Of a stretch of DNA of 64,000 nucleotides, positions 1 to 12,077 are shown piece after piece (position 1 is the stretch's first letter; each line of letters opens with the position of its first letter). A program made the position numbers and the translations under genes. The stretch comes from Peribolospora baueri (taxonomy: Eukaryota; Basidiomycota; Peribolosporomycetes; Peribolosporales; Peribolosporaceae): contig JAMDHS010000009.1 of NCBI GenBank assembly GCA_029717555.1, positions 1 to 64,000 on the forward strand. Reading direction: 5' to 3'. The notes beneath the pieces were generated by a model. That model was given only the letters and a program-made list of their open reading frames with translations. It was not told the DNA's origin and ran no database searches.

Positions 1-2
1 GG

Positions 3-89
3 CCCGACTCGGACAATCCCAAGCGCCTATCTCTCCCCCCTGGACCAAAAGGTCTACCTTTCATCGGCAACGCGCACCAATTGGGCGGC
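3..89 (+). pseudogene. Cytochrome P450 5' fragment (proline hinge exon)
   Basis: Reading from base 3, the + strand encodes a segment containing LPPGPKGLPFIGNAHQLGG, the proline-rich hinge that follows the membrane anchor of microsomal cytochrome P450s. It is open to the left edge and ends at a GTGAGC splice donor at 90-95. No exon resembling the rest of a P450 (I-helix AGxDT, ExxR, FxxGxRxCxG) follows on this strand. The next 200 bases show nothing, and from 307 the DNA encodes SFR1 on the other strand. I infer a truncated P450, or one whose body has been moved. The hinge motif is clear; that the gene is broken is inference because the left side is outside the window. Confidence 0.6.
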
Positions 90-306
90 GTGAGCCTACG
101 CATCTTTGCTGTGAAGACCAGCTGAACCGAGTTGGACAGGCCTCACTCGGTCCGATGGGCATTGAAGACAAAGTATTGGTGTGTGAGCACCCTGTCCAGA
201 GACAAAAAACTGGTACAAGCATACATGCGAGCACGGCGAGCGACAAAGGAAATCGTCCGTCTGTTGCGGGTATGAGGAAGGGAGCTCGCCGGGTCGTCAC
301 CGCATC

Positions 307-1243
307 TCAATCCACGAAACCGCCCTCCGTGGCGCTCCATCCTAATAGCGACGCGTCCACACCGCACATGCGCATCATCTTGCCGACGTCCCATTCTTCG
401 TCCGGCGTGGCTGCCTCCCATGCTTTGTCGTGGTCACTCGCGCGGCCCTGCAGTCTACGAGGAGTCATGGCGTCGGACAGCTCCGCCTGCATCTCCTCGT
501 TAGTGGGCGGCGAGTCGGGCTGCCCGTCCGCGAGGTCCTCCAAAGACCGCCGACGATCGGTGTCCGGTTCAACGTCCCACCCCCAACTGCCCGCCGTCCC
601 GTTCGTATCATCCCATCCCCAGGTTTTCCCTCCCACGGGCGGCGCAAATGCCGATTCGTTCTCATGGGCGCCGCCGGTGACCTTCCAAAGGTACTCGGCC
701 GCCGCGCGGCCTGCGGAGCGCCACTTACCAGTCAAAACTGGGAGCTTTTTCGATTGGCCGTCTCTGTCGGTTGGGATGCGTGGTTCAGGTCGGCATTCTG
801 AGTCCGCCTCAAGCGCATATATGCCGGCCGTGGCGAGCCTTGCTTCGCCTGACCTACCTCTTGTACTTCACCGCCAATCTAGCCCTATCGACCCTCTTCT
901 CCAAATCACGTATACGCTCTACGAGCTCGCTCTCCTTGTCTTTGTCGCCCCGTCGTGCGCCCTGCTTGAGCACTGGACTCTTAAACGGCCTGCTAAGCTT
1001 GGCGGCGGGCGTAGAGACGCGAGAGGACCTGTGCCGGAGTGGGGACGGATTGGGTCGCGGCGAAGGAGGCGCATTTCCAAGGGCGCCGGTCAGAGGTTTG
1101 AAGGGCGCCTTGGCCCTCTTGGACGAAGGCAGGCCGGGAGCGCCGCCAACGGCCTCGGAGGATTCCTGAAAGCGTAGGCGGACGTTCCGGTCATCAGCGT
1201 ACGCCTTCCGCTCCCTCTTCCCCGACGGTGACAAACCGCACAC
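307..1243 (-). CDS. SFR1: Swi5-dependent recombination repair protein 1 (Sfr1/Mei5)
   Basis: Sfr1/Mei5 pairs with Swi5 to stimulate Rad51 and Dmc1 strand exchange in homologous recombination. The middle carries PFKPLTGALG and RPFKSPVL, the FKxP-type motifs of this family. A coiled coil follows (ELVERIRDLEKRVDRARLA), then VKYKR, and after an intron a helix with LTGKWRSAGRAAAEYLW, matching the family's conserved 'I.KWR.A...AAE.L' block. I place the intron at 857-764 (GTAGGT..ACAG), giving exons to 858 and 763-307 with an in-frame join. The 5' end is unresolved: the frame opens after a stop near 1254 with no ATG. An upstream exon is needed, perhaps from the ATG at 1326 through an unusually short (about 41-base) intron. 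It is divergent from AVL9. Confidence 0.8.
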
Positions 1244-1515
1244 ACTGGTTCATCCGCTCTCCTCTTCGCGCCGACCAGTCGGCTCTCTTCGGAGTCACGT
1301 TTAGGGACGTCGATGTCGCCTTTCATGTCGACGAAGTGAGCATGCTCGTATACACGAGTGGTGGAAGGAAGCAGAGTCGGGTCGGCCGCCCGCTGCACAA
1401 ACGGACGCGCCAAAATTAGATGGGCGCGTCGCGCACTTAGGCGCAGATAAGATTGAGAACCATAGTTGCGACGTGGGCCGGCTACCTTTGGGAACGTCAT
1501 TCAGGTCACCACGAC

Positions 1516-4500
1516 ATGCCTACAGAACAGCCTCGCGACGGTTCGTCTTCGGCTTCCGCCCCCCTCAATGGCAAGTTCGAGGGGCTCGACGCCGACTTCG
1601 CTGATATTGGCCTTGATGACGGTGACGAAGATGGCGGCGAGGAGCGGCGACGAGGAGAACGGCCGGCGATCGACCACGTCGCCCCTGACGACGTAGGCAG
1701 GATTCCCACCGACGGTGTCTTCTCGAAGGGAGAACCAGACGATGGAGGAGCACTCGCACCGGTAGGGGTGGCGTTGAACGAGCCCTCATCCCCCAACCAT
1801 ATTGCTGCGCCTACTTTGACCGAGTCTTTTGAGCCGCCCAGCTCGAAAGACTCGGCGACGCCGTCACCCTCGTCTTCTACCTTTCCTTCCCCTCCGGCTA
1901 CGGCCGCGACTTCTGTCTCTCCAGAGTACAAGCACGAAGAGCAAAGCGTGGTTGAGCACATAAAGGAAGAAGAAAAGATAGAGCAAAGCAGAGAGGCGGC
2001 ACGTCGCTCTTCCGAGTCTGGAGGTCACCAAGTCGAGGAGGACAGCCAGACCGGCCTGAGGGTGGACGAGTCTGGCGAGGAGAGCCAGACCGGCCTGAAG
2101 GTGGACGAATCTGTTGAGGAGGCTACCGAAACCATATTCCCTAGATCACCTTCCACCATGTCAGCAACCTCGAATGTTGTCGTCAACAAGGCAGAGGAGC
2201 AGGCCTCGTCTGAATTCAAGCCTAAGGTGCCCACCGGCAGCTCGCTCGCGTCCCGCATCGCAGCTCTCCAGCAAGCGGCTGCCGCAAGCTCATCCTCGTC
2301 TTCCTCGACGCCGCCACGATCTCCAGCCTCGCCTCGTTCGCCGTCCGTGAAGGCTACTGCCGGATCCTTGGCCGGTACACAAGACGACGTAGTTCCCTCG
2401 ACGGCCGCTGCGCCGTCGGAACCAACGCCCGCCTCCTCATCCACGCCGCCTGATTCAAGAAGGTCTTCTGTCAAACCCGTGTTGGCCATGCCAGAGCCGG
2501 TTACCAAGGTACTCAATCTCGTCACCGGGACCGAGGAGGACATGGCGGAGCCGCTCATTCTCGGCATCGCTGTGGTTGACTTTGTGAGTGCACGGGCGAC
2601 GGACCGGCGCCGACAAGGAAGACACTTCTGATTTCAGTCATTCCTCTTGGCCCCTAGAACCACCTGGTTGGCCCACAAGTCGAATATGCGCATCCTGTTG
2701 AGCTGGCGGAAGATGAAGAGCTGTGCAAGGCTTTACCGTTTATGGCCCTTCCAGATGGCGCACATTTGGTAAGCAGAGTCGTCCCTGATTTCACCCGCTT
2801 TAGATTGCCTGCTCACTCACAATTCTGACTCCGGCAGTCCGACGAAGATTACTGCTATTTCCACCTCATGTGCCCTGCCCTCTCCCCTTCGACCATCTTC
2901 GGCATCTCATGCAACCGCCAGATTGCCAGTAACGAGCTAGTCAACAAGGGCAAGGAAGTGACGAGGAGCACGGTGCAAAAGGCTATCGTCGTGCTCGCCA
3001 GAGAGGTAAGTTGTCTCGGCACGCGCGCCGGCCTTCGTCCGGTCGCCTCGGGCTCACTTCGTCTTCCGCTCCCAGCCCGTCTTCGGTCCAATCCGCGACA
3101 AGCTGGGCGTCGTCACTCGCGCCTTTTTCGCTCAGGGCGATCTGAACGAAGTGGACATCCTCGTCGAGTTCCACGCTTCTCTCGAGGCCTCGCTGCGGTC
3201 CTCAGCGGTTACCCACGTCTCCGACGTCGTGGAACCTGCAGCAGCCGGGCATAATCGAGCATGGGGTGGCGTGGGAGGATTGGGCGAGGGAGTCATGTAT
3301 ATGGGTGGGTTCCAATCGCATCGGCTCTTCGTGATCGTCCTCTGACGCCCCTCTTCATCGCGCCTTGGCAGGTACCTCCATTCGAGAACTCATTTACAAG
3401 TTCCGCTTCAAGACGCTCATTCTCCTCAAGCTGCTCTTGCTGCAGAAGAAGGTGCGCGAATTGCGATTTCGACTAAAAGGGTCCCGCTGACATGCCCACT
3501 CGTCATCTTCTCTCACATAGGTCATGTTCTACGGCTATCCGATCGAGCGACTCTGCACGTACCAGTACTCTCTCGTCTCCCTCGTTCCGGGCCTCTTGCT
3601 GGATCTAGGGGACGCTGCGGCACCCGATCTCGATCGGCAGAGCAGAAAGCGCAAGCGGCCAACAAGCCTGAGAACAAGCGATCGACGGAGCTTGCTTAAC
3701 TACTTGGGGCTCCCGCTGTGCATCTTCGGCAAGGGCGCCTTTTTCCAGCCGTACTGTCCTCTGCAGCAGATAGATATGCTGCAGTGTGAGAGCTTCCTCG
3801 TGGGCACAAGCAATAGCATCTTCCAGCAGCAGAAAGATTGCGAGATTGACGTCCTCGTCCACGTGCGTGCTTTCATCGCGTGTGGAGGTGGCCCAGACGT
3901 TGACGATGTCTCATCCTTCTGGTCTGCAGGTCGATCAAGGCAACCTCGAGTTTGCGGATCCAAAGCTGTCACACCTCTGTGCGCTCACGGCGGCGGATCG
4001 CAAGTGGATGGACGAGCTAGTTCAGACGGTGAGCGACAGCTGGAACCCGGACGACCCGACGCGACCGATGAACATGCAGTTCATAGGCAGTGACGACTAT
4101 CTGAGAGGCAAGGTAAGTTCAAGCATGTTCGGTTTACGAACGGGTGCTTGGTCAAGCGCTTCTGCATGTCGGCACTCAACGATCTTGCATCACAGTTCGA
4201 AGAATACATTTCTTCGGCGCTGTCGTCGATCAAGTATGCGGACTTTCTTCAGAAGGGCGAGCGAGGAAATGTCCTCGTCGAGCAAGGTGAACCCGGGACG
4301 GGAGGTCCGAGCTGTCGGCGGTTGTCCTGACCCGTCCTTCTCTTTTCGTGGCCCAGCAGAGACCCAGCCGATCGTCCACTTCAACGAAGCTTGGGTCGCC
4401 GCATTACGACAGACACGGGCGTTTTCTGTATGGGAGGCCACGACGGACGAGATGATCTTCGATATCTGCGATCCCCGGTGAGTCGCCGGTCGAGACCCTG

Positions 4501-5350
4501 GCTGCCGACGCTTCGCTGATACGCTTTCCCCTTTCGGTTCGTCGCAAGGCACCCATGCGAAGGCAAGGTGTCAACGATCGAAGACGTGGGCTTGCGACTG
4601 GCGCATGGTTTGCACGATCTGAACCTACAGGAGAATCTCGCACCGACACGGGAGGCCGTCTCTGCGGTGATTCAAACTGGCTCGAGCAACCTGTTTCGGT
4701 TCGCCCAAAGCGCGGCCAAGAGCTTCGGCGAGCAGAGGGAACGGCTGTTTGAGCGGAGTGGCGTGGGCAAGGAGATGGGGTCGCAGGGCGGTAAGCGGGA
4801 CAGCGTGAACAGCATGCAGGAGATCAGCCTGGACGAACCGTCGGCGAAGAACGGCGGTCCGGCGACGATGATGACGACGCCGGAGCGCACGCCGCGCGGA
4901 CTCAAGAAGCTGTCTTTGTCAGCACAGTCGATGTCGACGCCTTCGACGCCGGACGGACCACGGTTACAGCAGAGCTCGACGACGGCGACAACGTCAGGCG
5001 TCGCGTCGCCGACCGTCGCCACAGTGTCAGCTCAGGCGGCGGCCGCGGGCGCTCAAGTACGGACGGCGCTGGGCCAGTTCGGCAGTTTCCTGAGTGCGAA
5101 GAGGAAGGAGCTCGAGGCGGCGAGGGCGGCGCGTGCGTCGCTGGAAGGTGGCGGCGGGTCGGAAGCGGGCTCGGAGGTGAGGGAGGAGAGCAATCGGTCG
5201 AGCGAGTCGCGCACTTCGAGGCCTCCGAGCACGAGCACGACGGGCAACAGCGGATCGTGGGTGCCGAGCGTGTTCAGCGGCTCTAAGCGTTCCAGTTCGG
5301 CCAGCCAGGCGTCTTCGCCGGCGCAGCCGCAGGCGCCACCGGAGGCGTAA
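1516..5350 (+). CDS. AVL9: Late secretory pathway protein AVL9 (DENN-related)
   Basis: AVL9 acts in exocytic transport from the Golgi to the plasma membrane and has a DENN-like fold. Ten exons join in frame: 1516-2583, 2658-2768, 2838-3005, 3076-3304, 3372-3451, 3521-3862, 3930-4112, 4196-4286, 4360-4477, 4549-5350, giving 1,063 residues. The first 350 residues are acidic, Ser/Pro-rich and probably disordered, with a near-duplicate pair containing ESQTGLKVDES. The conserved Avl9 domain begins at ILGIAVVDF (about residue 348) and includes FGISCNRQI, EVTRSTVQKAI, VMFYGYPIERLC and SLVSLVPGLL. The C-terminal 230 residues are again Ser/Thr-rich. The start is the first ATG in the open frame. Family assignment is firm; the long N-terminal extension is lineage-specific. 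Confidence 0.93.
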
Positions 5351-5710
5351 TGGTCGACGAGGCGGATAGATGTATGGATGAAAAGATGGATGGACGACAG
5401 ACCGGGTTTCATGTATTCCTAGCTGGCCACAGGCGAGTGGCTGGGCCGCCAGGACGTCGTTGATGGTAATAGAGCTCGGCCCACAAGTGAACCAACTGTC
5501 TCGGCATTCCACCCGCTTTCCCGACTTTCGGCTTACGTCCCTCGACCGTAGGCTGTCTTAACTCTTCCATGTTCGCATCCGACCTCATCCCGTATTCATC
5601 CCCTCTCCTCCATTCACATGTTTCTTCAATCATCCGTTCTTCACTCCCCACGCTCCCAACATGATCGCCTGATAACCCTTATCATCACCATCATCGTCTT
5701 AACCATTCAG
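5351..5710. other. AVL9-PKS intergenic interval with a PKS splice acceptor
   Basis: This stretch holds the AVL9 3' untranslated region and the DNA just before the first recognisable PKS exon. At its right end CTTAAC followed by CATTCAG (about 5698-5710) forms a textbook branch point plus 3' splice site, so the PKS should have an upstream exon. Translating all three + frames shows no ketosynthase N-terminus here. An in-frame ATG at 5569 could supply a short unrelated first exon. Confidence 0.5.
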
Positions 5711-8700
5711 ACCGCTTGTCCCCCGACGTCCGCCTTGGTCAAGTCACCTACGAATCGTGGAATCCAGAGTTCTTTGGCATATCGCCCGCAGAAGCGACCA
5801 GCGTCAAGCCTACCACCCGCCTCCTCCTCCAGGCCGCTTGGCACGCTTTTGAGGACGCTGGCGTGAGGCCTTCTGAGCTCGTTGGAAGACCCGTAGGCGT
5901 GTTTATTGCCACCGATGGCGAGGATGGCTTTCTCAACTTGGGGTTGGAGAACACCGGCCGTTCGTGTGCGTATCGGATCGGCTTGTCTTCGTCTTTTTTT
6001 CCTGCTCGAACTCATACCCTTCACCCCTCTCTTGCAGTCTTCGGCCGCTGGGGAAACAACACATTCTCCGTAGCCACCATCTCCGGCCGCCTCGCCTACT
6101 CTTTTGACTTTACCGGCCCCGCGCTCAACATCGAGACCGCCTGTTCCGGCGGCATGGTCGCCCTGCATTATGGCGCTCAGGCTATCTTGAACGGCGAGGC
6201 TGAAGGCGCTATCGTCGGAGGCGCCACCGCCCATTGCAGCCCTTTTGCTTTTCAGTTTCTTGACGCCGCTGGCCTCATTTCTCCAAAGTGTGTTCTTTTT
6301 CCTTATTCATGTATGCCCACCCTTTCTCGCTTTCCACTAACACTGGCGACCGCGCCTTCTCCCCTCCAAGCGCTCGATGCGCCACGTACGACTCCTCCGC
6401 CGACGGCTACGTCATGTCCGAAGGCGCCGTCGTCTTCTACATCACCAGACGTTCCCACGCACAAGCCCGACAGCTGCCCATATTGGCCGAGATCGCTTCC
6501 AGCGCCGTCGCGCATGCCGGCAAGACACGAGGCATGCTCAGGCCCACTCGCGAGAGCCAGGAGGCCTTGCTCCGCACTTGCTTGCACAAGGCCGCCCTCG
6601 CCCCCGCGGACGTTGATTTCGTCGAGGGTGAGTGGCCGGACGCCGGGCTGTGCGTCCAAGCCCGACGCTCGAGTCTCACCCTTCCTTCCTCTCGTTTCGA
6701 TCCCGTTCCAGCGCATGGAACCGGCACAAAGACGGGAGATCAGGTCGAGATGGAAGCGTTGCTTTCCGTGTTCGGCCCGGATGCCGCACGAGACAGGCCT
6801 CTGATCGTCTCCTCGTCAAAGACCGTCTTGGGTCACGCTCACGAGGTGAGTTTTATTCCGTCTGCCATTCATTCTCTTCGTCACCAACGATCGATCAACC
6901 GGTCTGACTCGCAACGTCTGACTCGCAAGATCTCCGGCCTAGTCGGCCTCGCGAGGGCGATCCTTTGCCTCGTCGATGGGGTCATCAGTCCGCACCGCAA
7001 CTTTAAAAAGCAGGCCGCCTATCTCGGAGGCAAGGCCGACCTCGTCGAGATCCCCACCTCGCCTAGGCCACTGGGACCGTCGAGGAGAGCGGACGGCAGG
7101 TTCATCGCCGGCATATCATCCTTCGGGTTCGCAGGCACCATCGCTCACACGATCGTCAAAGGCGGACCCGTTCCGGACGGTTCGGAGGACGACGGCGTCG
7201 CGCTCGGTATTTCTTCTGGCGGCGCCCTTCTCACTCTCTCTGCCCGCCGTCTAGGCCCGCTGACGGAGCTCGTCCGACGATACCTATCCGACGTCTCCGC
7301 CGGTCCCGTCGACACACGCCACATCCTCCGCATGTGCCGGACCAGCAACCTCGGTCGGGAACACTGGTCTCATCACCGGCTCGCCATTCGCACCGACGGC
7401 CACCCGGCCATCCTGGCCGCCGATTTGGGCGAAGCGCTGCGTCGCCTCGAAGCGGCCTCCAAGGCTGCCAACGGAGCCGCCGGCGGACGGCCTTTACCGA
7501 GGATCTGTTTTCTCTTCTCTGCGGAGACGGACCAGTTGTTCGCCCTCGGTCACCGTCTCTCGGCCGCCATCCCGACCTTCCGCAATGCGGTCGAAGAGTG
7601 CAGGGTAGAGGCCCAGATGATCTTTGGCGACGAGTTCACCCTGCCCACCTGTCGCGCCGATCGGACCTGGTCGACCGTCGGCGGCTTTGGCGAGGACACC
7701 GGCTCTCTGCTCGTCTTCATCTACCAGTACGGCCTTTCCAAGACGATGGCCGAGATGGGCATCCGACCCGATTTTGTCGTCGGCTATTCGATGGGCGAGT
7801 TTGCCGCTGCCTGCGCTTCCGGATTCATGTCGCTCTCCTACGCCATCAACATCATCTGCCACCGGGAACGCCTGATCAAAGACCCTTTGGTGATCCCCGA
7901 CCCCGGCGCCGTGCTAAGCGTGCAGCTGTCGGCGGACGAGGTTCGCGAGGCGCTCTCGTCCGACGATCGCCTCGGGAGATGCGAAATCGGAGGCTATCTC
8001 GCCGAGGAATCCACCCTGATCACCGGGGGATTGGAAGACGTCCGAGCCGCCGAGGCAGCCCTGGTTGCCCAAGGCGTCTTTTGCAGGGACCTTGGCCTGG
8101 GCTACGGCTACCACTCCAGCCACGTTCAAGCCGTCTCTTCTGGTCTCATGGAAGGAGATTTCCCTGCGCCCGAGCCGCGCGTCGGTGACGACGCCGTCGT
8201 CTTTGTCTCTACTGTCACCGGTGCCGTCCTCCCGAGCGGAACGGCCCTCGGCGTCGAGTACTGGGTGGGTCGCGAGCGCTAGGCGCGGCGTCACAGGTCG
8301 TCGTCGTCGTCAGGAGCGTGCTTCTTCGTCCTCACTTTGGTCTCATCCTTTCTACCCCCCGTGTCCTTCACATCACAGGCAAAGCATTTGCGATCGCCCA
8401 TCCGATTGCAACAAGCCATCGAAGCCATCAACGAGGCCGCCGCGACGACGTTTGAAAAAGACCAACGGCCGCTTCTCTTTGTCGACTTTGGGCACACCTC
8501 GTCGCTGTCTCGTGTTGTCAAAAGCATCTCCCGGAGCTCGCGCGCCCACCGATCGACGACGACGACCAAACACGCTCATCCCACGTTCGAGTTTGTTAGC
8601 CTTTGCAACAAGTTGGGAAACGCCTGCCCCGTCGAGGGCTTCCTATCGAGTGTAGGCAACCTCTACGAGCACGGCGTCGATGTCGCATTCGATTTATTCT

Positions 8701-11700
8701 GGGCTCCCACCGCACCGGACGCACCCCTGCACCGGGACGCAGTGTCACTCAAACGCAAGCCACTGCTCTACCCGTTCCAACGCATTCGCTATTGGCCCGA
8801 TCCCGCTCGCGACCAGAAACCGTCTCTCCTAGGTCCACGGGCGACCGATTCTAAAGAGTCGATCACCGTGCCGGCTAAGGAGACGACTGTGACAACCACA
8901 AGGTCGGTGCTTGGGTCGTCATGTCCATGACCAAGTTCGTCGACGCCGTTCTCGTCGCCGCGGACAGGGCCTACGGCGAGAAATCATCGATCTTTCGTTC
9001 CACCGTCCCCCGTCGGCCTTTCTGCCCCGTCTTTGACAAAGGCCAGACAACCACTTTGGACATTGTGATCCGGGCTGACAAGACGTTCCAAGTGCTGGCC
9101 CGCACGGATTCGCAGCGGAACACGCTGTACGTCGACGGCCAGCTCGATGTGGCAGCTGTCCCTCCTCGGTCCTGGGACAGGACGTTTTTCGATTCTGTGA
9201 GTAGTACCGACGGCGAGGACGTTTCGGTCTCCAACTCTCACTCGGCGTCCCTTGCCTTCTTGTTCAGTATCGCTCCGGCCTGCTCGATCTCGAGACTTCC
9301 GAGAACAAACTGTACGAGGGGATCGCCGGCCTTGTCTTCGGTCACGAGTTCCGTCTCCTTACAAAGTTGGCCAAGGCCGCCGACAATTCTTACCTCCGCT
9401 CACACGTGCGCGTGCCACCCTCAGCCAAGCGGCTCTTCTGCCCACATAGCGTTCACCCGGGTCTCCTTGCATTCACGGCATCATCTTTGCCTACCGTGAA
9501 GAGAACGGAGGCCATCGGACGATGTCGATCGAAGGTGTCGAGGTGTACCAAAACGCGCTAGTCGGCGACCGCACCACTTGCTACACCGTTCGTACCGCCT
9601 ACGAGCCAGCCGACGGGAGCGCAACTGGCAGACTCAAGACCGTACACGTTTCTCGTCGTCGATGACGAGACGCAGCGCACCGTAGCGTATGTGAAAGCAG
9701 CCCATTTCATAGCCGTACACATCGCTAACGACAAAACGGGAAAGTCGGCCGATCTTCCTCCGCGGCGAAGCCAGCAACAGGCAAGGGTCAAGTTTGCCGA
9801 CGATGTCGCCCCGCCTCAAGTACGTCGAGCTGTGGTCCCCGCAGAGCCGATGGTCTCTTCCCAAATTTACGACAGGCCCGACAGCACGCCGCCCCTCGTA
9901 CCATCCAGCTTCAGCCTGACGTGGCATCGTCTCAGACGCCCGCCCCCACCGTCTGGGGATGCGCTTGTTTTTGTCCTTTCCGACGACGCGGAGCTCTGTC
10001 GCACGCTCGACGTTGCCAACGTGCGAGCCATTCACATCCGTCCAGAAGGACCTGTCGACGCCATGGAAGACGCCATCGCCACCTGTTTCTCCGAGGCGAG
10101 AGCAAGTGGTGCTGGCAGGGTGACCTTGGCTTTGCTCCTTTCCGACGTCGCGTGCACAGATCTATCCAGTCTCGAGGAGCGCAACCAACAGCAAATCGTG
10201 TCCGCCCTTGCGTTGATCCGAACAGCGACCAAGCAAGCCAACCGTCCGTTTGTCGTCTCTTGTCGGCTCGTCACACGAGGCTTCCGCATGGGTCCCCGTG
10301 ACGGAGACGGGCGCGTCGCGGGGAGAGAGCGGCAGATACGGTCGCTGCAGTATGCCTGCCTGGCCGGCCTGGCCAAAGCAGCCCGCACCGAACTTGCACA
10401 CGTCCTCGACATTTGCGCTATCGACATCCCCTTCAGCTGGAGCAACTCTGTTGGCGAGGTGGTAGCGATGGTGCGCGATTTGGGCTCTGCGCCCATGACG
10501 ACTCCGATCGTCGTCGTTCGCGGTTCGCCTTCGGACCCTGTCTTCTGGCAGCCTCGGTACGAACGGCTTCCGGATCTTTTGCCGAAAACCCAACCCCTCC
10601 AGCGATTCTCCGGCACGTACGTTATCGCCGGTGGTTTGGGACATCTCGGCCTCCACATCCTTCCCTGGCTCGTCTCTCATGGAGCTGAGAGGGTCGTCCT
10701 CGTAGGGCGCAAGTCGGCGTCCGAGCCCTCCGTACGTCGCCGGCTCGACGAGGCGGAGCTTCTCTCCGCGGGTCGCGCCACCTACGTGAGCGCCGACGTT
10801 TCCACAGAGTCTGGCGTGCTGGCTGTCCTCGACGAGGCGAGAGCCATTCCGTTCATGCCCCTTCGTGGCATCCTCCTCTGCACCATCGTCCTCGCAGATC
10901 GCGCCGTCGTCCGTCAAAATTGGAACAATTTCAAGATCGCCGTGGACGCTAAACTGCCGCCGGCGTGGCTCTTCCACGCGCACACGGTTGCCGACGACTT
11001 GGAAACGTTTGTCCTTTTCAGCAGCGTAACGTAAGTTAGAGGTTCTCATGTCGGTGCCGCCCGCTCTCTTTCGCTGACGAAGCTCTGTCCATCGTCAGGT
11101 CCGCCTTTGGAGGTTTTGGCCAGGCGAATTACACCGCCGCCAATCACTTTGTCGAGCAGCTCGCCATCCACCGTGTCCAAAACGGACTAAAAGCCGTCGC
11201 CGTCCAACTGGCTCCTCTCGACCAGTCTGAAGCGGTCAAAGGCATGGCGCCGGTAATTGGACGCCTGTTCCCACCGCTATCGGCGTCAGACATTCTGCGC
11301 CCCCTTTCGGCAGCCTTGGGTCCGTCGCCTCCCGTCGTGCTCCTCACCAGCCTACAGCCGGACCTTATTTCTTCCATAGCCTGGACGAAGAACGAATTTC
11401 TATGGTCTGAGTTTGCCCGCCCCAGTCAGCCTGAAGCCGGCAACAGCACCTCGTCTCCTGTGAACGTGAACCCGGAGACGACCTTCGTTTCAGGCCCATC
11501 ACCAACGACAGCAATGACTACAGCGGCGCCTCTGGGCCCCGCTCTTTCGTCTTTCAATGGCGAGACAGTCGAGCAGACGACCATCGAGGCCGAAAAGGAC
11601 GTCTTCAAGGTCTCTTTGAAACCCGGCTTGGCGAAGCAGACTACCTTTCGACTGGAGCCCGAAGAAACACCTCTCCCCGTGGCTCCAGGCGACCCTACAA

Positions 11701-12077
11701 TCGAGATGCACATAAAAGCTGCTCCAGCGACCTCGGTGGCGGATCGGTCAGTTCCCGGTCTGGCCGAACGAATCTCTACCATCGTCGGAGAGATGCTCCA
11801 GCTACCGATCGCGGACGTCGACGGAGAGTCGGACCTGTTCGACTTGGGCGTCGACTCGCTCATGATGATTCAGTTGGCGACGAAGATGCAAGCTGAGACG
11901 GGCGTGGAGCTGCCGTCTGAACAGATCACCGGCGTCAGCACTGTCCATTCCTTGGCCGAATGGTTCGCCCAAGCCTTGACGGAGGCGGGCATAGAGGAGG
12001 AAACGTGTAGGTCGTCGGCCTCCACGACGACGACGCTCGTCGACATGTCGGCGGCTACCGTCACCTCCGTCGGATAG
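5711..12077 (+). CDS. Type I polyketide synthase (KS-AT-DH-KR-ACP), probably degenerate
   Basis: The protein has the domains of an iterative, partially reducing polyketide synthase of 6-methylsalicylate-synthase type. KS: ETACSGG (active Cys), AHGTGTKTGD and LGHAHEISG (active His). AT: GYSMGEFA and YHSSHV, ending at YPFQRIRYW. DH region (8.9-9.8 kb): NHKVGAWVV. KR: GTYVIAGGLGHLG and FSSVTSAFGGFGQANY (Ser/Tyr). ACP: LFDLGVDSLMM. Clear exons are 5711-5965, 6038-6287, 6371-6627, 6712-6845, 6930-8264, 8379-about 8890, about 8890-9196, 9268 onward, and 11099-12077. The first 60-80 KS residues are absent. Around 8,890, 9,475 and 9,645 the frame changes without a consensus intron, all within DH, and the usual DH 'LLD' reads LLA. 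There is no ER, methyltransferase or thioesterase domain. Neighbours are housekeeping genes, so it looks like a lone, decaying gene; sequence errors are the alternative. Confidence 0.85.

Noticed and set aside
9610-9650. A 40-base GTACCG..GGCAG intron to explain one PKS frame change
   Set aside because: It is shorter than any well-supported intron here and would remove residues that look like genuine DH sequence; left as unresolved.
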